A stretch of DNA of 64,000 bases from Rhodococcus sp. 14-2483-1-2. GTDB taxonomy: Bacteria > Actinomycetota > Actinomycetes > Mycobacteriales > Mycobacteriaceae. This document shows positions 1 through 8,322 of the stretch, piece by piece. Numbering within the stretch: position 1 is the first letter of the stretch; every line of letters starts with the position of its first letter. The DNA is taken from the NCBI RefSeq assembly GCF_002259405.1, contig NZ_NPFW01000023.1, positions 395,467-459,466 on the forward strand, written 5' to 3'. The notes below the pieces were generated by a model that saw nothing but the letters and a program-made list of their open reading frames with translations, searched no databases and was not told where the DNA came from. Both the position numbers and the translations under genes were made by a program.

Positions 1-267
1 TCGTGTGCGGTCGATAAGCCACCGCTCGACCCATTTGCGTGTCTCTTGTTTGGCGGCTCTGTCATCGGGCAGTGAGGTGATGACGTTGGCGAAGCCAGCA
101 CCTTTATCCTCGAAAAAGCCGTTGACGAAGTCGTCCACGTCCCCAGACTCCCGAAGGAGAGGAAATCTGGGAAGTTGTTCTGTGACGACGGTGCGCATCA
201 TGTGGAGCGCGGACCGCCCGAGGGATCCGCGGGCGAGCGCTTCGTCGCGGATGAGTGTCGTCGTCAC
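1..267 (-). CDS. Unrecognised third gene of the ATPase/protease operon (3' end outside window)
   Basis: An open frame runs from a GTG at 267 to the left edge, giving about 89 residues (MTTTLIRDEALARG... ...RKWVERWLIDRTR). An ACGGAG Shine-Dalgarno-like stretch lies 7 bases before the GTG, and the gene starts only 14 bases after the protease stop, so it is probably translated from the same mRNA. The fragment is acidic to neutral, rich in Arg and Asp, and has no signal peptide or membrane segment. Its composition and codon use look like real coding sequence. I do not recognise the family. It could be a third component of the defence-like pair upstream, or an unrelated downstream gene. Confidence 0.55.
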   Translation of the reverse strand, partial: MTTTLIRDEALARGSLGRSALHMMRTVVTEQLPRFPLLRESGDVDDFVNGFFEDKGAGFANVITSLPDDRAAKQETRKWVERWLIDRTR

Positions 268-281
268 GTCGATGCTCCGTG

Positions 282-2657
282 TTAATACCAGGCGCTCGAA
301 CGACTGCCACGCAGCCGGACACGACCTGCGACACGCTGAACGGGTCGAAGAGCCGCGAACTGCGTTGTGACCTCGTCGTAGAGTGTGCCGCTGGTTGTTG
401 GGTCGCCGACGGTCACGAGAATTGCAAACGGTACCTCGGTGGGTGACCCGTCGAGTGCGCCCGCGCGTCGCGCAACATATCGCACTTCGATTCGGGCGTC
501 GTCGACTTCTCCGGCCGGGAAGTTCACCCGGTGATGCCGCAGGGTCTCCCACTTGCCCGCATCGCGTAGGTCTGCCTCGTTCAAACTGGCCGAACTCGAC
601 AGTGTTTTGGTCACCGGTTCCTGGCCGCTTGTCCACCCGGATACCAACAAGGTGCGTGCGTCGGTCGAGGTCAAGTCGACGGTACGCGGCTTGTCCGAGG
701 AACCTGACGGAGGCGAGAAACGGAACATGTTTCGGTTCGGCCGCAGAGTGAGCTCAAGAGACGCTGAGGTATATTCGGTCGGCTGGGTTGGTTCCACTGG
801 GGACGCGTAGGCCAGCGTGATCGACATCTTCACCGGCCCAGGGAAGGATCTCGGCAACGGCAGTTGGTAGCCGAGGGTGTCACCGCGAGCAATTTGGTCG
901 ACGAACAGTACGTGGACCTCGTCAGGTGTGCAGTCCAGCGCATCAGCGAACGAGAGCGGCAGACGGCCGAAACCAAGTTCGTCCCGTCTCGCCTTATAAG
1001 CGCGATGACGCTCGGTGAAGTGGACGGCAAACGCACGAAGTACACTGCTGTTCACTCGAGGGAGCCGCGTGGTGAGATCTGCGAGGGCATGGGTAACTAC
1101 CGGCGCGGAGAAGCTTGTACCGCTGGCTTCGAGAAAGCTTCCATCGACGCGTAGGACATCGAACAAGCGGCCGTCCACACCACCGAACTGCACTCCCAGC
1201 GGCTGGGTACGGCTACCAGGTCGGCCCGGTCCCATTGATGAATACGGTGCCCGTGCCCAGGGCCGGTCCGGGGCAGGTACGTCGCAGGCACCGACAGACA
1301 CCGCATTGGCCATATCGGCCGGCACCTGAACCCGGTGCAACCCAGTTGCCTGGTCCTCATTTCCGTAGTTGCCGGCTGCGACGACGAAGACAATGTCTCG
1401 CTCCCACGCCAGGTGGTCCAGCTCGGCCGTCCACCTGTTCGGCTCCATGTCGTCCTCAACCGCAAGAGTGGGGCCCAAACTCAAGTTCACCAGCTTGTGT
1501 CGGTCCTCGGCCAAAGTTTCCTTGATCTGGTCAAGGACCCAATACCCGTCGAGGTCACCCGGGTCATATGGAGGCGGCATGATTCGGAAACTCTCCACCG
1601 GCAGAGGCGGTTGCGGAGCCTGTTCACCCGATTTCAGCAATCCATACATCACGGCACCGGTCACACCAGTGCCGTGATCAAGGGCGTCAGCTTCGGCCTC
1701 CTCAGGAGTGAGATCGAGAACCGGGATCGGAAACAGCCCTGATGAGTCCGGAGTGTGCACCCCGCCGTCGAATACCGCAACGGTGGTCACATCAGATACT
1801 GCGCCACGAGCGGCCGGCGGAGTGACAGGACTTCCACTACGCAGCCCGAAGCTCGGACGCGGCCGAATCGCGGGCATGGGCCGAAGTACTCGCAGAGGAT
1901 TGAATTGCGCTAGCACAGACACCTGGGTCGACGCTGCACGTATTGGTACGAATGTCAGCCCGCCCACTCGGCGGACGAACTCGCGGTGCACTGCACCGCC
2001 CCGCGATTCCACCAACGAGACCCAACGCTCCAACCCGTTGTCGTCGATCGGCATCGGTTCGCCGGACCGCACCGCCCGAGGGTGCAACACCGACTCCCAC
2101 AGCGAAATCTGTTCCCCCGCGGCGTCGTGATCGGAACCTATTCGGAGAACGGTACTTACGGTGGGCGGTGAGACTTCTTCGAGACGTCGTATCTGAGCGA
2201 ACGCTTGCTGCGCGCTGCGGTCAGCGCCAGGGGCATCGACTAGCTTCTCGAGCCGTTCGAGGGCCGCATCGTCGAGGGAGAGGATGAGCCGACGCGTACC
2301 ACTTTGCCGCACCTTGGACGCTGTGCGGAGTTGGCCGACATCGGCGCGTGCGCCTACGGGGACAGCGCCGATGAACCCGAGGAGAGCTTCCGGGTAGTAA
2401 GTCGGGGCGAGGTAATTCGGGATCAGCTTAGCTTCGACATAAACTCGGTCCGGCCCCCGAAAAGAGTCCGAAAGCATGTGAATGTCGGCGCGCGTCGAAC
2501 GAATTTGCGGGAGGAGCCACTCGCGGGCTTGTTCGGACGTGAACGGTTCGTATTTTGGGCCGCCACCAGTCGGAGGGGGTTCGATCTCCAGACGGAGCGC
2601 TTCTCCATTGACCAGCAATCGGCGGACACCACTGCCACCGGCACCGCTATCGATCAC
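282..2657 (-). CDS. ietS: Subtilisin-like (S8) serine protease, IetS-type
   Basis: A 791-residue cytoplasmic-looking subtilase with no signal peptide. The catalytic triad is complete: Asp in VAVFDGGV (about residue 295), His in DHGTGVTG (about 327), Ser in GTSFSAP (about 515). The oxyanion Asn is in VVAAGNYGNED. About 290 residues precede the protease domain and about 270 follow it, much longer than a bare subtilase, so there is room for sensing or partner binding. The GTG start overlaps the stop of the AAA+ ATPase gene by 4 bases, so the two are translationally coupled. ATPase plus subtilase pairs are known as IetAS, first described from plasmid incompatibility work and later as an anti-phage system. 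The family assignment rests on gene pairing and motifs; the target protein is unknown. Confidence 0.8.
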   Translation of the reverse strand: MIDSGAGGSGVRRLLVNGEALRLEIEPPPTGGGPKYEPFTSEQAREWLLPQIRSTRADIHMLSDSFRGPDRVYVEAKLIPNYLAPTYYPEALLGFIGAVPVGARADVGQLRTASKVRQSGTRRLILSLDDAALERLEKLVDAPGADRSAQQAFAQIRRLEEVSPPTVSTVLRIGSDHDAAGEQISLWESVLHPRAVRSGEPMPIDDNGLERWVSLVESRGGAVHREFVRRVGGLTFVPIRAASTQVSVLAQFNPLRVLRPMPAIRPRPSFGLRSGSPVTPPAARGAVSDVTTVAVFDGGVHTPDSSGLFPIPVLDLTPEEAEADALDHGTGVTGAVMYGLLKSGEQAPQPPLPVESFRIMPPPYDPGDLDGYWVLDQIKETLAEDRHKLVNLSLGPTLAVEDDMEPNRWTAELDHLAWERDIVFVVAAGNYGNEDQATGLHRVQVPADMANAVSVGACDVPAPDRPWARAPYSSMGPGRPGSRTQPLGVQFGGVDGRLFDVLRVDGSFLEASGTSFSAPVVTHALADLTTRLPRVNSSVLRAFAVHFTERHRAYKARRDELGFGRLPLSFADALDCTPDEVHVLFVDQIARGDTLGYQLPLPRSFPGPVKMSITLAYASPVEPTQPTEYTSASLELTLRPNRNMFRFSPPSGSSDKPRTVDLTSTDARTLLVSGWTSGQEPVTKTLSSSASLNEADLRDAGKWETLRHHRVNFPAGEVDDARIEVRYVARRAGALDGSPTEVPFAILVTVGDPTTSGTLYDEVTTQFAALRPVQRVAGRVRLRGSRSSAWY

Positions 2658-3793
2658 GCCGTTTCCTTTGCTTGCCGGATGCCGGCGGCGATCGTTGGGT
2701 GGCTGACACCTGCGAGTGTCGCGATTGAGCGGTTCGACATAGCCATCCGCTCATGAGCGTAACGCCACAGTTGATTTCGACTCTCACTCGTCGAGAACTG
2801 CTCGGTGAGTTGGTTTACCACGACCTGCTCTAGCGCAAGGTCGTGAAGAATCGCCTTCCTGCGGCAAAGCTCCCAGAAGCGCATGATCACAGAATGACTC
2901 CGCCCCTCCCACATTGCTGCGGCGAGATCAACTAATTCCGAGGGCACGTCGCCGCGATTGGCGTTGCTCAGAAGCATCTTCCGCTCCGAATCGCCAGGAA
3001 GCCGAAAATTCAGTACGCGGTCGAACCGGCGATCAATAGCCTCGTCGAGCAGCTGAGGATGGTTTGTCGCAGCAATCAGCAGACTCGTCTCGGACCACCG
3101 GTCGAGCTCAACGAGCATCACGTTGACGACCCGCTTCAGCTCACCGATGTCGGTGTCATCGTCACGTCGTTTGGCGACGGCGTCGAACTCGTCCAAGAAT
3201 AAAACGCACGGGCCTGACTTCGCGAACTCGAGAACAGACTTGATATTTCGGCCCGAACTACCCAAGTAACTTGAGACAACGGACGCGAGATCCAGAGTAA
3301 CCAACGGAAGTCCGAGTTGCTGTGCGATCCAACGGCTGGCGAGCGTTTTGCCGACCCCTGGTGGACCAGAAAACAGTACCGTCCGGCTTGCCGAGACACC
3401 CGCCCGAGCCAATTCATCGCAACGCACGCGTTCAGCCACGATTTCGCCCAGTTGTGCGATTAGGTGGTCGCTGACCACCAGTTCATCAGCTACCGGCATG
3501 GCATCGACATTTGCCAGTGGGTGCGTGCCCTCGGCATCTGCCGGAATTGCGCCGCTGTCGAATCGCAGACCGGTGGAGGGCTGAGCTGCAGACAGTGCTT
3601 CGTGGACTGCGACTCGGAATGCTCCAGCATCGGAAACTGTCGGTGGAACCGCACGCATCAGGCGACTGGCAAGCTGACGCACACCAGCTGCATGTCCGCG
3701 CGCACCGACACGAACTAGGTCGATCAGTGCCCTTTCGAGTCCGTCCGCTTCCTGGTAAACGACGGACCTTGAGGCTGTCATATTTACCACCAT
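2654..3793 (-). CDS. ietA: AAA+ ATPase, IetA-type partner of the subtilase, with C-terminal HTH-like segment
   Basis: About 379 residues. The AAA+ core has Walker A GPPGVGKT (about residue 143), Walker B VLFLDEFD (about 196), a sensor-1 stretch LLIAATNHP and an arginine-finger region DRRFDRV, as in the FtsH/Vps4-like clade. The last 30 residues (SNRSIATLAGVSHPTIAAG) read like a helix-turn-helix, unusual for an AAA+ protein. The frame is open to 4348, but that extension is low-complexity and crosses a hexamer repeat, so I place the start at ATG 3793, with ATG 3781 possible. It probably hydrolyses ATP to sense a trigger or to hand substrates to the protease. Its stop overlaps the protease start. 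Confidence 0.8.
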   Translation of the reverse strand: MVVNMTASRSVVYQEADGLERALIDLVRVGARGHAAGVRQLASRLMRAVPPTVSDAGAFRVAVHEALSAAQPSTGLRFDSGAIPADAEGTHPLANVDAMPVADELVVSDHLIAQLGEIVAERVRCDELARAGVSASRTVLFSGPPGVGKTLASRWIAQQLGLPLVTLDLASVVSSYLGSSGRNIKSVLEFAKSGPCVLFLDEFDAVAKRRDDDTDIGELKRVVNVMLVELDRWSETSLLIAATNHPQLLDEAIDRRFDRVLNFRLPGDSERKMLLSNANRGDVPSELVDLAAAMWEGRSHSVIMRFWELCRRKAILHDLALEQVVVNQLTEQFSTSESRNQLWRYAHERMAMSNRSIATLAGVSHPTIAAGIRQAKETA

Positions 3794-4050
3794 ACCGGTT
3801 CGTGCGGGTGTTGGTGTCCTTTGTTCTCGGGGTGTTGGTGGGTGAGTTCGTTGCCGGCGGCTCTTTCGGACGCGCCACCGCGGATCTGCCGGCGGGTTCG
3901 TCGGTGGGATCGCGCCGGCGGATTGTTGGGGGTCTTTGACGTTCGGTTGGGGTGCCTGGTGGCGTGTGTGCGGTGGTGGGGATCCGGACAGGGTCTGGCT
4001 GTTCGATTTCGGTGGGGGTTTCGCTGCTGTTGCAGGTTGTTTAGTGAATA
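3794..4050. other. Gene-free GT-rich spacer
   Basis: About 250 bases with strong strand asymmetry (the plus strand is rich in G and T). Reading frames give only Pro/Thr/Arg/His low-complexity peptides. Any promoter of the ATPase/protease operon must lie here, but I see no clear -10/-35 pair. A similar GT-rich stretch occurs near 63260-63530. Confidence 0.5.
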
Positions 4051-4125
4051 ATGTGGCAAGACAACATATTCGACGTGCATGATAAACTGTATCGAATAGC
4101 TTTTCAGCACGGACGGGGCGCGTTC

Positions 4126-4173
4126 GATCCCGATCCCGATCCCGATCCCGATCCCGATCCCGATCCCGATCGC
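4126..4173. repeat. Tandem GATCCC hexamer, seven perfect copies plus GATCGC
   Basis: Seven uninterrupted GATCCC units (4126-4167) followed by one variant GATCGC. The unit is a multiple of three, so copy-number change would keep the frame; if translated on the plus strand it encodes (Asp-Pro)7. It lies just before the likely start of the small gene at 4198 and inside an open frame that begins at 4051. Confidence 0.95.
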
Positions 4174-4197
4174 GGATCCAGCGGAGACCTGGAGAAG

Positions 4198-4620
4198 ATG
4201 CAACTGATCGACCCAGGCCAAGCAGACCCCCTCGACGCCGCGAGCATCTGTATCGAGGGCCTCGATCTGGTCGTGACGACCGTGCACGGACGCGACGTAC
4301 CACCGACCCGAGCGCGTGCCCTGCTGGCCCGAAACCGTACGCACGCAAGGGTTCTCGCGATCACGAACGGACATGTGCCCGGTCTCGACCTGACAATTTC
4401 CTCGAGGCCTGTCGCGTACGGCGGAATCGAGCAGCAGGGTAGGGGCCGTATCCGGTCGATCACCCTCGAGACCACCGTGCGCGGTCGCGGTATCGCCGAG
4501 CGCACCGGCCGCTACACCCTCACCGCGCCCACGTTCGGCGAACAGGGCCTGCGCTGGACCCCGACCAGCGTCGACACGGCAACCGCGCACCGGCCATATG
4601 GTCTGGCGGTCGCGCAATGA
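4198..4620 (+). CDS. Small protein resembling the C-terminal part of ImuA-type (RecA-like) proteins
   Basis: 140 residues from ATG 4198, which is preceded by GGAG motifs; the frame is open back to ATG 4051 and would then include the (DP)7 repeat. The order LDLVVTTVHGRDVPPTRARALLARNR, then a beta-rich stretch ending SITLETTVRGRGIAERTGRYTL, recalls the second half of actinobacterial ImuA' proteins of the mutasome. There is no Walker A motif, so it is at most a truncated relative without ATPase activity. The next ORF overlaps its stop by 4 bases. The relationship was judged by eye and is weak; another unrecognised family is possible. Confidence 0.45.
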   Translation: MQLIDPGQADPLDAASICIEGLDLVVTTVHGRDVPPTRARALLARNRTHARVLAITNGHVPGLDLTISSRPVAYGGIEQQGRGRIRSITLETTVRGRGIAERTGRYTLTAPTFGEQGLRWTPTSVDTATAHRPYGLAVAQ

Positions 4621-4754
4621 GCCCCGACCTGTACGAGAACTGGCCCGTCACTTTCGAGCCGCCCACACGCCGCATCGTCGATCCCCCTCAGAGAGTCCTG
4701 GTCAGCGTCGCGCTCACCGTGGCTGGCTCGCTCGTCCGGAGGATCCTTCCGTGA
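4617..4754 (+). CDS. Hypothetical 45-residue protein
   Basis: Short ORF whose ATG overlaps the stop of the preceding gene (ATGA), the usual sign of translational coupling. It begins MSPDLYENWPVTFEPP and ends with a hydrophobic stretch followed by RRILP, which could be a short amphipathic or membrane-associated helix. It is not recognisable as ImuB or any other family. The overlap is the main support. Confidence 0.4.
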   Translation: MSPDLYENWPVTFEPPTRRIVDPPQRVLVSVALTVAGSLVRRILP

Positions 4755-4942
4755 CGGGGTGCCGCTCAAAGTCCGGTCCGAGGGTCTCTAGCCGCTTCGG
4801 TGTTGTTGTACGTAACCGCGCCAAGTGCGTGCGCGTGATGTCGGCGAATGACGAGCCCGACCAGGGGGCGAGTCGTGCATCGTCATGCGCGACATCTAGG
4901 AAACGAAATTTGCCTCGATTCGAGTGACCTCCTGGTTACACG

Positions 4943-5425
4943 TCAACGGGCCATTCGGATCTCGGGTAGCAGATCGGCTGCTCGCGTTCCGTCCGCTCGG
5001 AATCGATTGCGTTCGTAAAACTTTCGCGCTCGCTCGTTCTCGTCGGCTACCCACAACTGGGCGCGTCGATCCGCGACCACATAGTCGAGCAGTCGTTGGC
5101 CGGTGCCGAACTCGCGGTACCCGTCCGCTACGTACAGGGAATGCAGTTGCAGGGGCCTTGCTGGCAACTTCTCGAACGGATTGCCCGCGTGCGCGAACCC
5201 AACCAGGGCACCCGCGTGTTCGGCGACGACGAGCGAGGTGGATGGATCGCAGTTGCGGAGAATGATCGACCACATCTTTTCGCGGCGCTGTACGGCAGCG
5301 GAGTCGAAATGGGACTTCGGAAGACGATGTCCATAGGTGGAGAGCCACACTGCCACATGTAATTCCGCCAATTCGACTGCGTCCAAGAGGTCCGGAACCC
5401 TCAGCGTCACATCCTGTTCGTTCAT
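4943..5425 (-). CDS. GNAT-family N-acetyltransferase
   Basis: About 160 residues from ATG 5425 (a GTG at 5446 would add seven). It shows the GNAT pattern: an N-terminal LRVPDLLDAVELAELHVAVW helix region, a central strand LVVAEHAGALVGFAHAG, the acetyl-CoA loop region LYVADGYREFGTGQRLLDYV, and the C-terminal NERARKFYERNRF motif. It would transfer an acetyl group from acetyl-CoA to an amine; the substrate cannot be told. It stands alone, convergent with the small genes to its left. Confidence 0.85.
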   Translation of the reverse strand: MNEQDVTLRVPDLLDAVELAELHVAVWLSTYGHRLPKSHFDSAAVQRREKMWSIILRNCDPSTSLVVAEHAGALVGFAHAGNPFEKLPARPLQLHSLYVADGYREFGTGQRLLDYVVADRRAQLWVADENERARKFYERNRFRADGTRAADLLPEIRMAR

Positions 5426-5550
5426 ACTCTCAACGGTATCGAACACTTGTCGACGCTGTATCGGCCCGTTTGTTGAGATGTCGAGGCATCACGGAAGCGA
5501 CCGGGCCCTCCGATGTGGTCTTTCAATACGTCTACAACACCTCTGAACAC

Positions 5551-5580
5551 GCGAGAGATCGGAAGGTCTCGCGATGGACG
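5551..5580 (+). repeat. 30-bp repeat, left copy (partner at 15107)
   Basis: 28 of 30 bases are shared with 15107-15136, in the same orientation. The core GAAGGTCTCGCGATGGACG is identical in both. This copy contains the hairpin arms CGCGAGA and TCTCGCG around a 10-base loop. The two copies bracket the copper/MFS accessory block. It may be a dispersed extragenic repeat or the edge of a mobile segment. Confidence 0.8.
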
Positions 5581-5658
5581 TCAAGGCCCCTGGGCTTCTT
5601 CACGCATGGGCGAAAACTGGACGGGGACAGTGGATTTGTTGTAGCTACGGTTTGTTGT

Positions 5659-5695
5659 TGACCAACTGACCGGTCAGGGCGCGCATGGTTGGTCA
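5659..5695. promoter_or_regulatory. Nested inverted repeats, operator-like
   Basis: An outer inverted repeat TGACCAAC (5659-5666) / GTTGGTCA (5688-5695) encloses the perfect 12-bp palindrome CTGACCGGTCAG (5666-5677). Such sites suit dimeric TetR- or MarR-type repressors. It lies about 110 bases before copZ in an otherwise gene-free stretch (5450-5803). No regulator gene adjoins it. Confidence 0.5.
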
Positions 5696-5724
5696 GCCTC
5701 TGTTGCAGTATTAGGCCTTTTCAA

Positions 5725-5779
5725 GTATACGGGGAGGGGGTATGGTCCAACATGTCAACAATGTACCCCCGGGGGGTAT
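5725..5779 (+). promoter_or_regulatory. Two CsoR-like copper operators upstream of copZ-copB
   Basis: GTATACGGGGAGGGGGTATGG (from 5725, a G-tract flanked by GTAT/TATG) and the near-perfect palindrome TACCCCCGGGGGGTA (5764-5778) fit the C-tract/G-tract pattern of CsoR operators. They sit 25-80 bases before the copZ start. CsoR is a Cu(I)-responsive repressor, so copper would induce the module. No csoR gene is present in this window, so the regulator would act from elsewhere. Confidence 0.6.
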
Positions 5780-5803
5780 GCATTCACGATTGAAGGAGCG
5801 GAC

Positions 5804-6034
5804 ATGATCACCACTAACTACCGAGTCACCGGTATGACGTGCGGGCACTGCGAAGCCTCGGTTCGCGAAGAAGTCAACGCCGTAGCAGGGGTCGGCTCAG
5901 TGGAGGCATCGGCGTCGGCGGGAACCCTGACGGTGACAAGCGCAGCCGAGCTCGACCAGAACCAGGTCATCGCCGCTGTTCGCGAGGCCGGATACACGGC
6001 CGAACCGCAACCCTCGGACCCGCGCACTGCGTAA
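5804..6034 (+). CDS. copZ: CopZ-like copper chaperone (heavy-metal-associated domain)
   Basis: 76 residues forming one HMA fold, with the metal-binding motif MTCGHCEASV near the N-terminus (MxCxxC with Gly-His between the cysteines). The GAAGGAG Shine-Dalgarno sequence lies 5 bases before ATG. It would bind Cu(I) in the cytoplasm and pass it to the P-type ATPase encoded 33 bases downstream. The two form one operon behind the C/G-tract operators. Confidence 0.93.
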   Translation: MITTNYRVTGMTCGHCEASVREEVNAVAGVGSVEASASAGTLTVTSAAELDQNQVIAAVREAGYTAEPQPSDPRTA

Positions 6035-6067
6035 CCACCGAACTCGGTGGACGGAAGGACTCGCACG

Positions 6068-8248
6068 ATGAACAACCACACACATGCCGGCGACGACACT
6101 GGGATGGCCGAGACTGCAGACCCGCACTCGGGCCACGACATGTCCGGGCATCGCGCGCCCCCCTCGGGACGTGGCGAGCACATGGAGCACGGCGGTCACG
6201 ACGGCCACAGTGGGCATCCCGGCTACGGCGATCACGTCGGTATGTTCCGTCGCCTGTTCTGGATCATGGCGGTCCTCGCAGCCCCGGTCATTCTTGCCTC
6301 CGATATGTTCGCGATGCTCGTCGGATACTCACTGCCCGACGCGGCGTGGATTGCCTGGATTTCCCCAGTGCTGGGCACTGTGATGTTCGCGTGGGGTGGC
6401 TCGCCGTTCCTCACCGGAGCAATCAGCGAAATCCGTTCACGTGCACCAGGAATGATGATGCTCATCGCCCTCGCGATCACCGTCGCATTCCTTGCATCGA
6501 TGGGAGCGAGCTTCGGCCTGCTCGATCATCAGCTCGACTTCTGGTGGGAACTGGCCCTGCTGATCGTGATCATGCTGCTCGGACACTGGATCGAAATGCG
6601 ATCTCTCTCGCAGACCACATCCGCGCTGGATTCGTTGGCAGCACTGCTACCGGACACCGCAGAACGCGTCGACGGCGACGATGTGGTGCCGGTATCCCCG
6701 GACCAGCTCCAGCTCGGCGATGTCGTCGTCGTGCGCCCCGGCGGGCGAGTACCAGTCGACGGCATCATCGTCTCCGGCTCGGCGAGCATGGACGAGTCGA
6801 TGATCACCGGCGAATCACGCACCGTCCGTCGCGGCGACGGCGAGCAGGTCGTCGCCGGCACTGTCGCCACCGACTCCGGTCTCCGAGTCCAGGTCACCGC
6901 AGTAGGGGAGGATACCGCCCTCGCTGGCATCGGCCGGTTGGTCGCCGACGCCCAGAACTCGACATCGCGGGCCCAACGGATCGCCGACACCGCAGCCGGA
7001 TGGTTGTTCTGGTTCGCCCTCGGGGCAGCGGTCATTACCGCCGCCGTGTGGACGCTATTCGGGATGCCCGACGACGCCGTCATCCGCACCGTCACCGTGT
7101 TGGTCATCGCCTGCCCGCACGCACTCGGTCTGGCGATCCCGCTGGTGGTTTCCATCGCCACCGAACGCGCCGCCCGCGGCGGCGTCCTGGTCAAGGATCG
7201 GCTCGCGCTCGAAACCATGCGCACGGTGGACACCGTGCTCTTCGACAAGACCGGGACCCTCACCAAGGGTGAACCCACCGTCACCGCAATCGAGGTGACG
7301 AACGGGCGCACCGCCGACAATGTCCTCGCTTTGGCTGCTGCCGCAGAAGCCGACTCAGAGCACCCACTCGCACGCGCCATCATCGGTGCCGCACGATCAC
7401 GGAACCTGACCGTCCCGGCGGCCACTGACTTCCAGTCGTCCCCCGCTGTCGGGGTCTCTGCGAATGTCGACGGTACCCGCGTGCAGGTCGGCGGGCCCGC
7501 GCTGCTCGAGCAGGAACACGGATCCGAACTTGCTGTCGCCGACCGGTGGCGCGGTGACGGGGCGATCATCCTGCACGTCCTCGCCGACGGTGCCGTGATC
7601 GGTGCCCTTGCGCTCGCCGACGAGATCCGGCCCGAATCACGCACCGCGATCGACGCGCTCCACGCCCGCGGAGTCGCGGTGGTGATGATCACCGGTGATG
7701 CCGATGCCGTCGCGAAGTCCGTCGCCACCGAGCTCGGTGTGGACCGCTACTTCGCCGGGGTGAAACCGGAAGACAAGTCGCACAGCGTCGCTGAACTCCA
7801 GAGTGAAGGACGCACGGTGGCGATGGTCGGCGACGGAGTCAACGACGCCCCAGCGCTCGCGCAAGCCGATGTCGGTATCGCGATCGGGGCCGGCACCGAC
7901 GTCGCGATCGCATCGGCGGGAGTGATCCTCGCCAGCGACGACCCGAGGTCGGTGTTGTCGGTGATCGAACTCTCGCGCGCCTCGTACCGGAAGATGAAGC
8001 AAAACCTCTGGTGGGCAGCGGGATACAACCTGATCTCCGTTCCGCTCGCGGCGGGGGTGCTCGCACCGGTCGGGTTCGTACTGCCGATGTCGATCGGCGC
8101 GATCTTGATGTCGCTGTCGACGATCATCGTCGCCGCCAACGCGCAGCTGCTGCGGCGGCTCGATCTCGCACTCGACGCCGTCACCGGCACTCGGAGCGAA
8201 GGCAGCCGGGTTGCAGAGTCGCTGGGCGAGCCGCACTTGCGTCACTAA
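6068..8248 (+). CDS. copB: CopB-type copper-exporting P1B ATPase
   Basis: 726 residues from ATG 6068, chosen for the GGAAGGA sequence before it rather than the in-frame codon at 6047. The N-terminal 55 residues are rich in His, Met and Gly (HSGHDMSGH, HMEHGGHDGHSGH), the metal-binding tail typical of CopB in place of CxxC domains. Core motifs are complete: TGES actuator loop (about residue 246), CPH in the transmembrane ion path (about 350, the CopB/P1B-3 signature), DKTGTLTKGE phosphorylation site (about 393), HPLARA, and GDGVNDAPALAQADVGIA. It would pump copper ions out of the cytoplasm. It is co-transcribed with copZ. Confidence 0.93.
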   Translation: MNNHTHAGDDTGMAETADPHSGHDMSGHRAPPSGRGEHMEHGGHDGHSGHPGYGDHVGMFRRLFWIMAVLAAPVILASDMFAMLVGYSLPDAAWIAWISPVLGTVMFAWGGSPFLTGAISEIRSRAPGMMMLIALAITVAFLASMGASFGLLDHQLDFWWELALLIVIMLLGHWIEMRSLSQTTSALDSLAALLPDTAERVDGDDVVPVSPDQLQLGDVVVVRPGGRVPVDGIIVSGSASMDESMITGESRTVRRGDGEQVVAGTVATDSGLRVQVTAVGEDTALAGIGRLVADAQNSTSRAQRIADTAAGWLFWFALGAAVITAAVWTLFGMPDDAVIRTVTVLVIACPHALGLAIPLVVSIATERAARGGVLVKDRLALETMRTVDTVLFDKTGTLTKGEPTVTAIEVTNGRTADNVLALAAAAEADSEHPLARAIIGAARSRNLTVPAATDFQSSPAVGVSANVDGTRVQVGGPALLEQEHGSELAVADRWRGDGAIILHVLADGAVIGALALADEIRPESRTAIDALHARGVAVVMITGDADAVAKSVATELGVDRYFAGVKPEDKSHSVAELQSEGRTVAMVGDGVNDAPALAQADVGIAIGAGTDVAIASAGVILASDDPRSVLSVIELSRASYRKMKQNLWWAAGYNLISVPLAAGVLAPVGFVLPMSIGAILMSLSTIIVAANAQLLRRLDLALDAVTGTRSEGSRVAESLGEPHLRH

Positions 8249-8322
8249 TCCCAGTACGTACGCAGTCTTGGAAGTGTCACTGCACGATGGTGAAGGCCGC
8301 ACTCGTCCGATCGGACCTGGGA

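Noticed and set aside
4126..4173. Short tandem repeat considered as a CRISPR
   Set aside because: Six-base units with no spacers and no cas genes.
3794..4348. N-terminal extension of the AAA+ ATPase to 4348
   Set aside because: It is low-complexity, crosses the GATCCC repeat as Asp-Arg dipeptides, and overlaps the plus-strand gene; the conserved protein begins near 3793.
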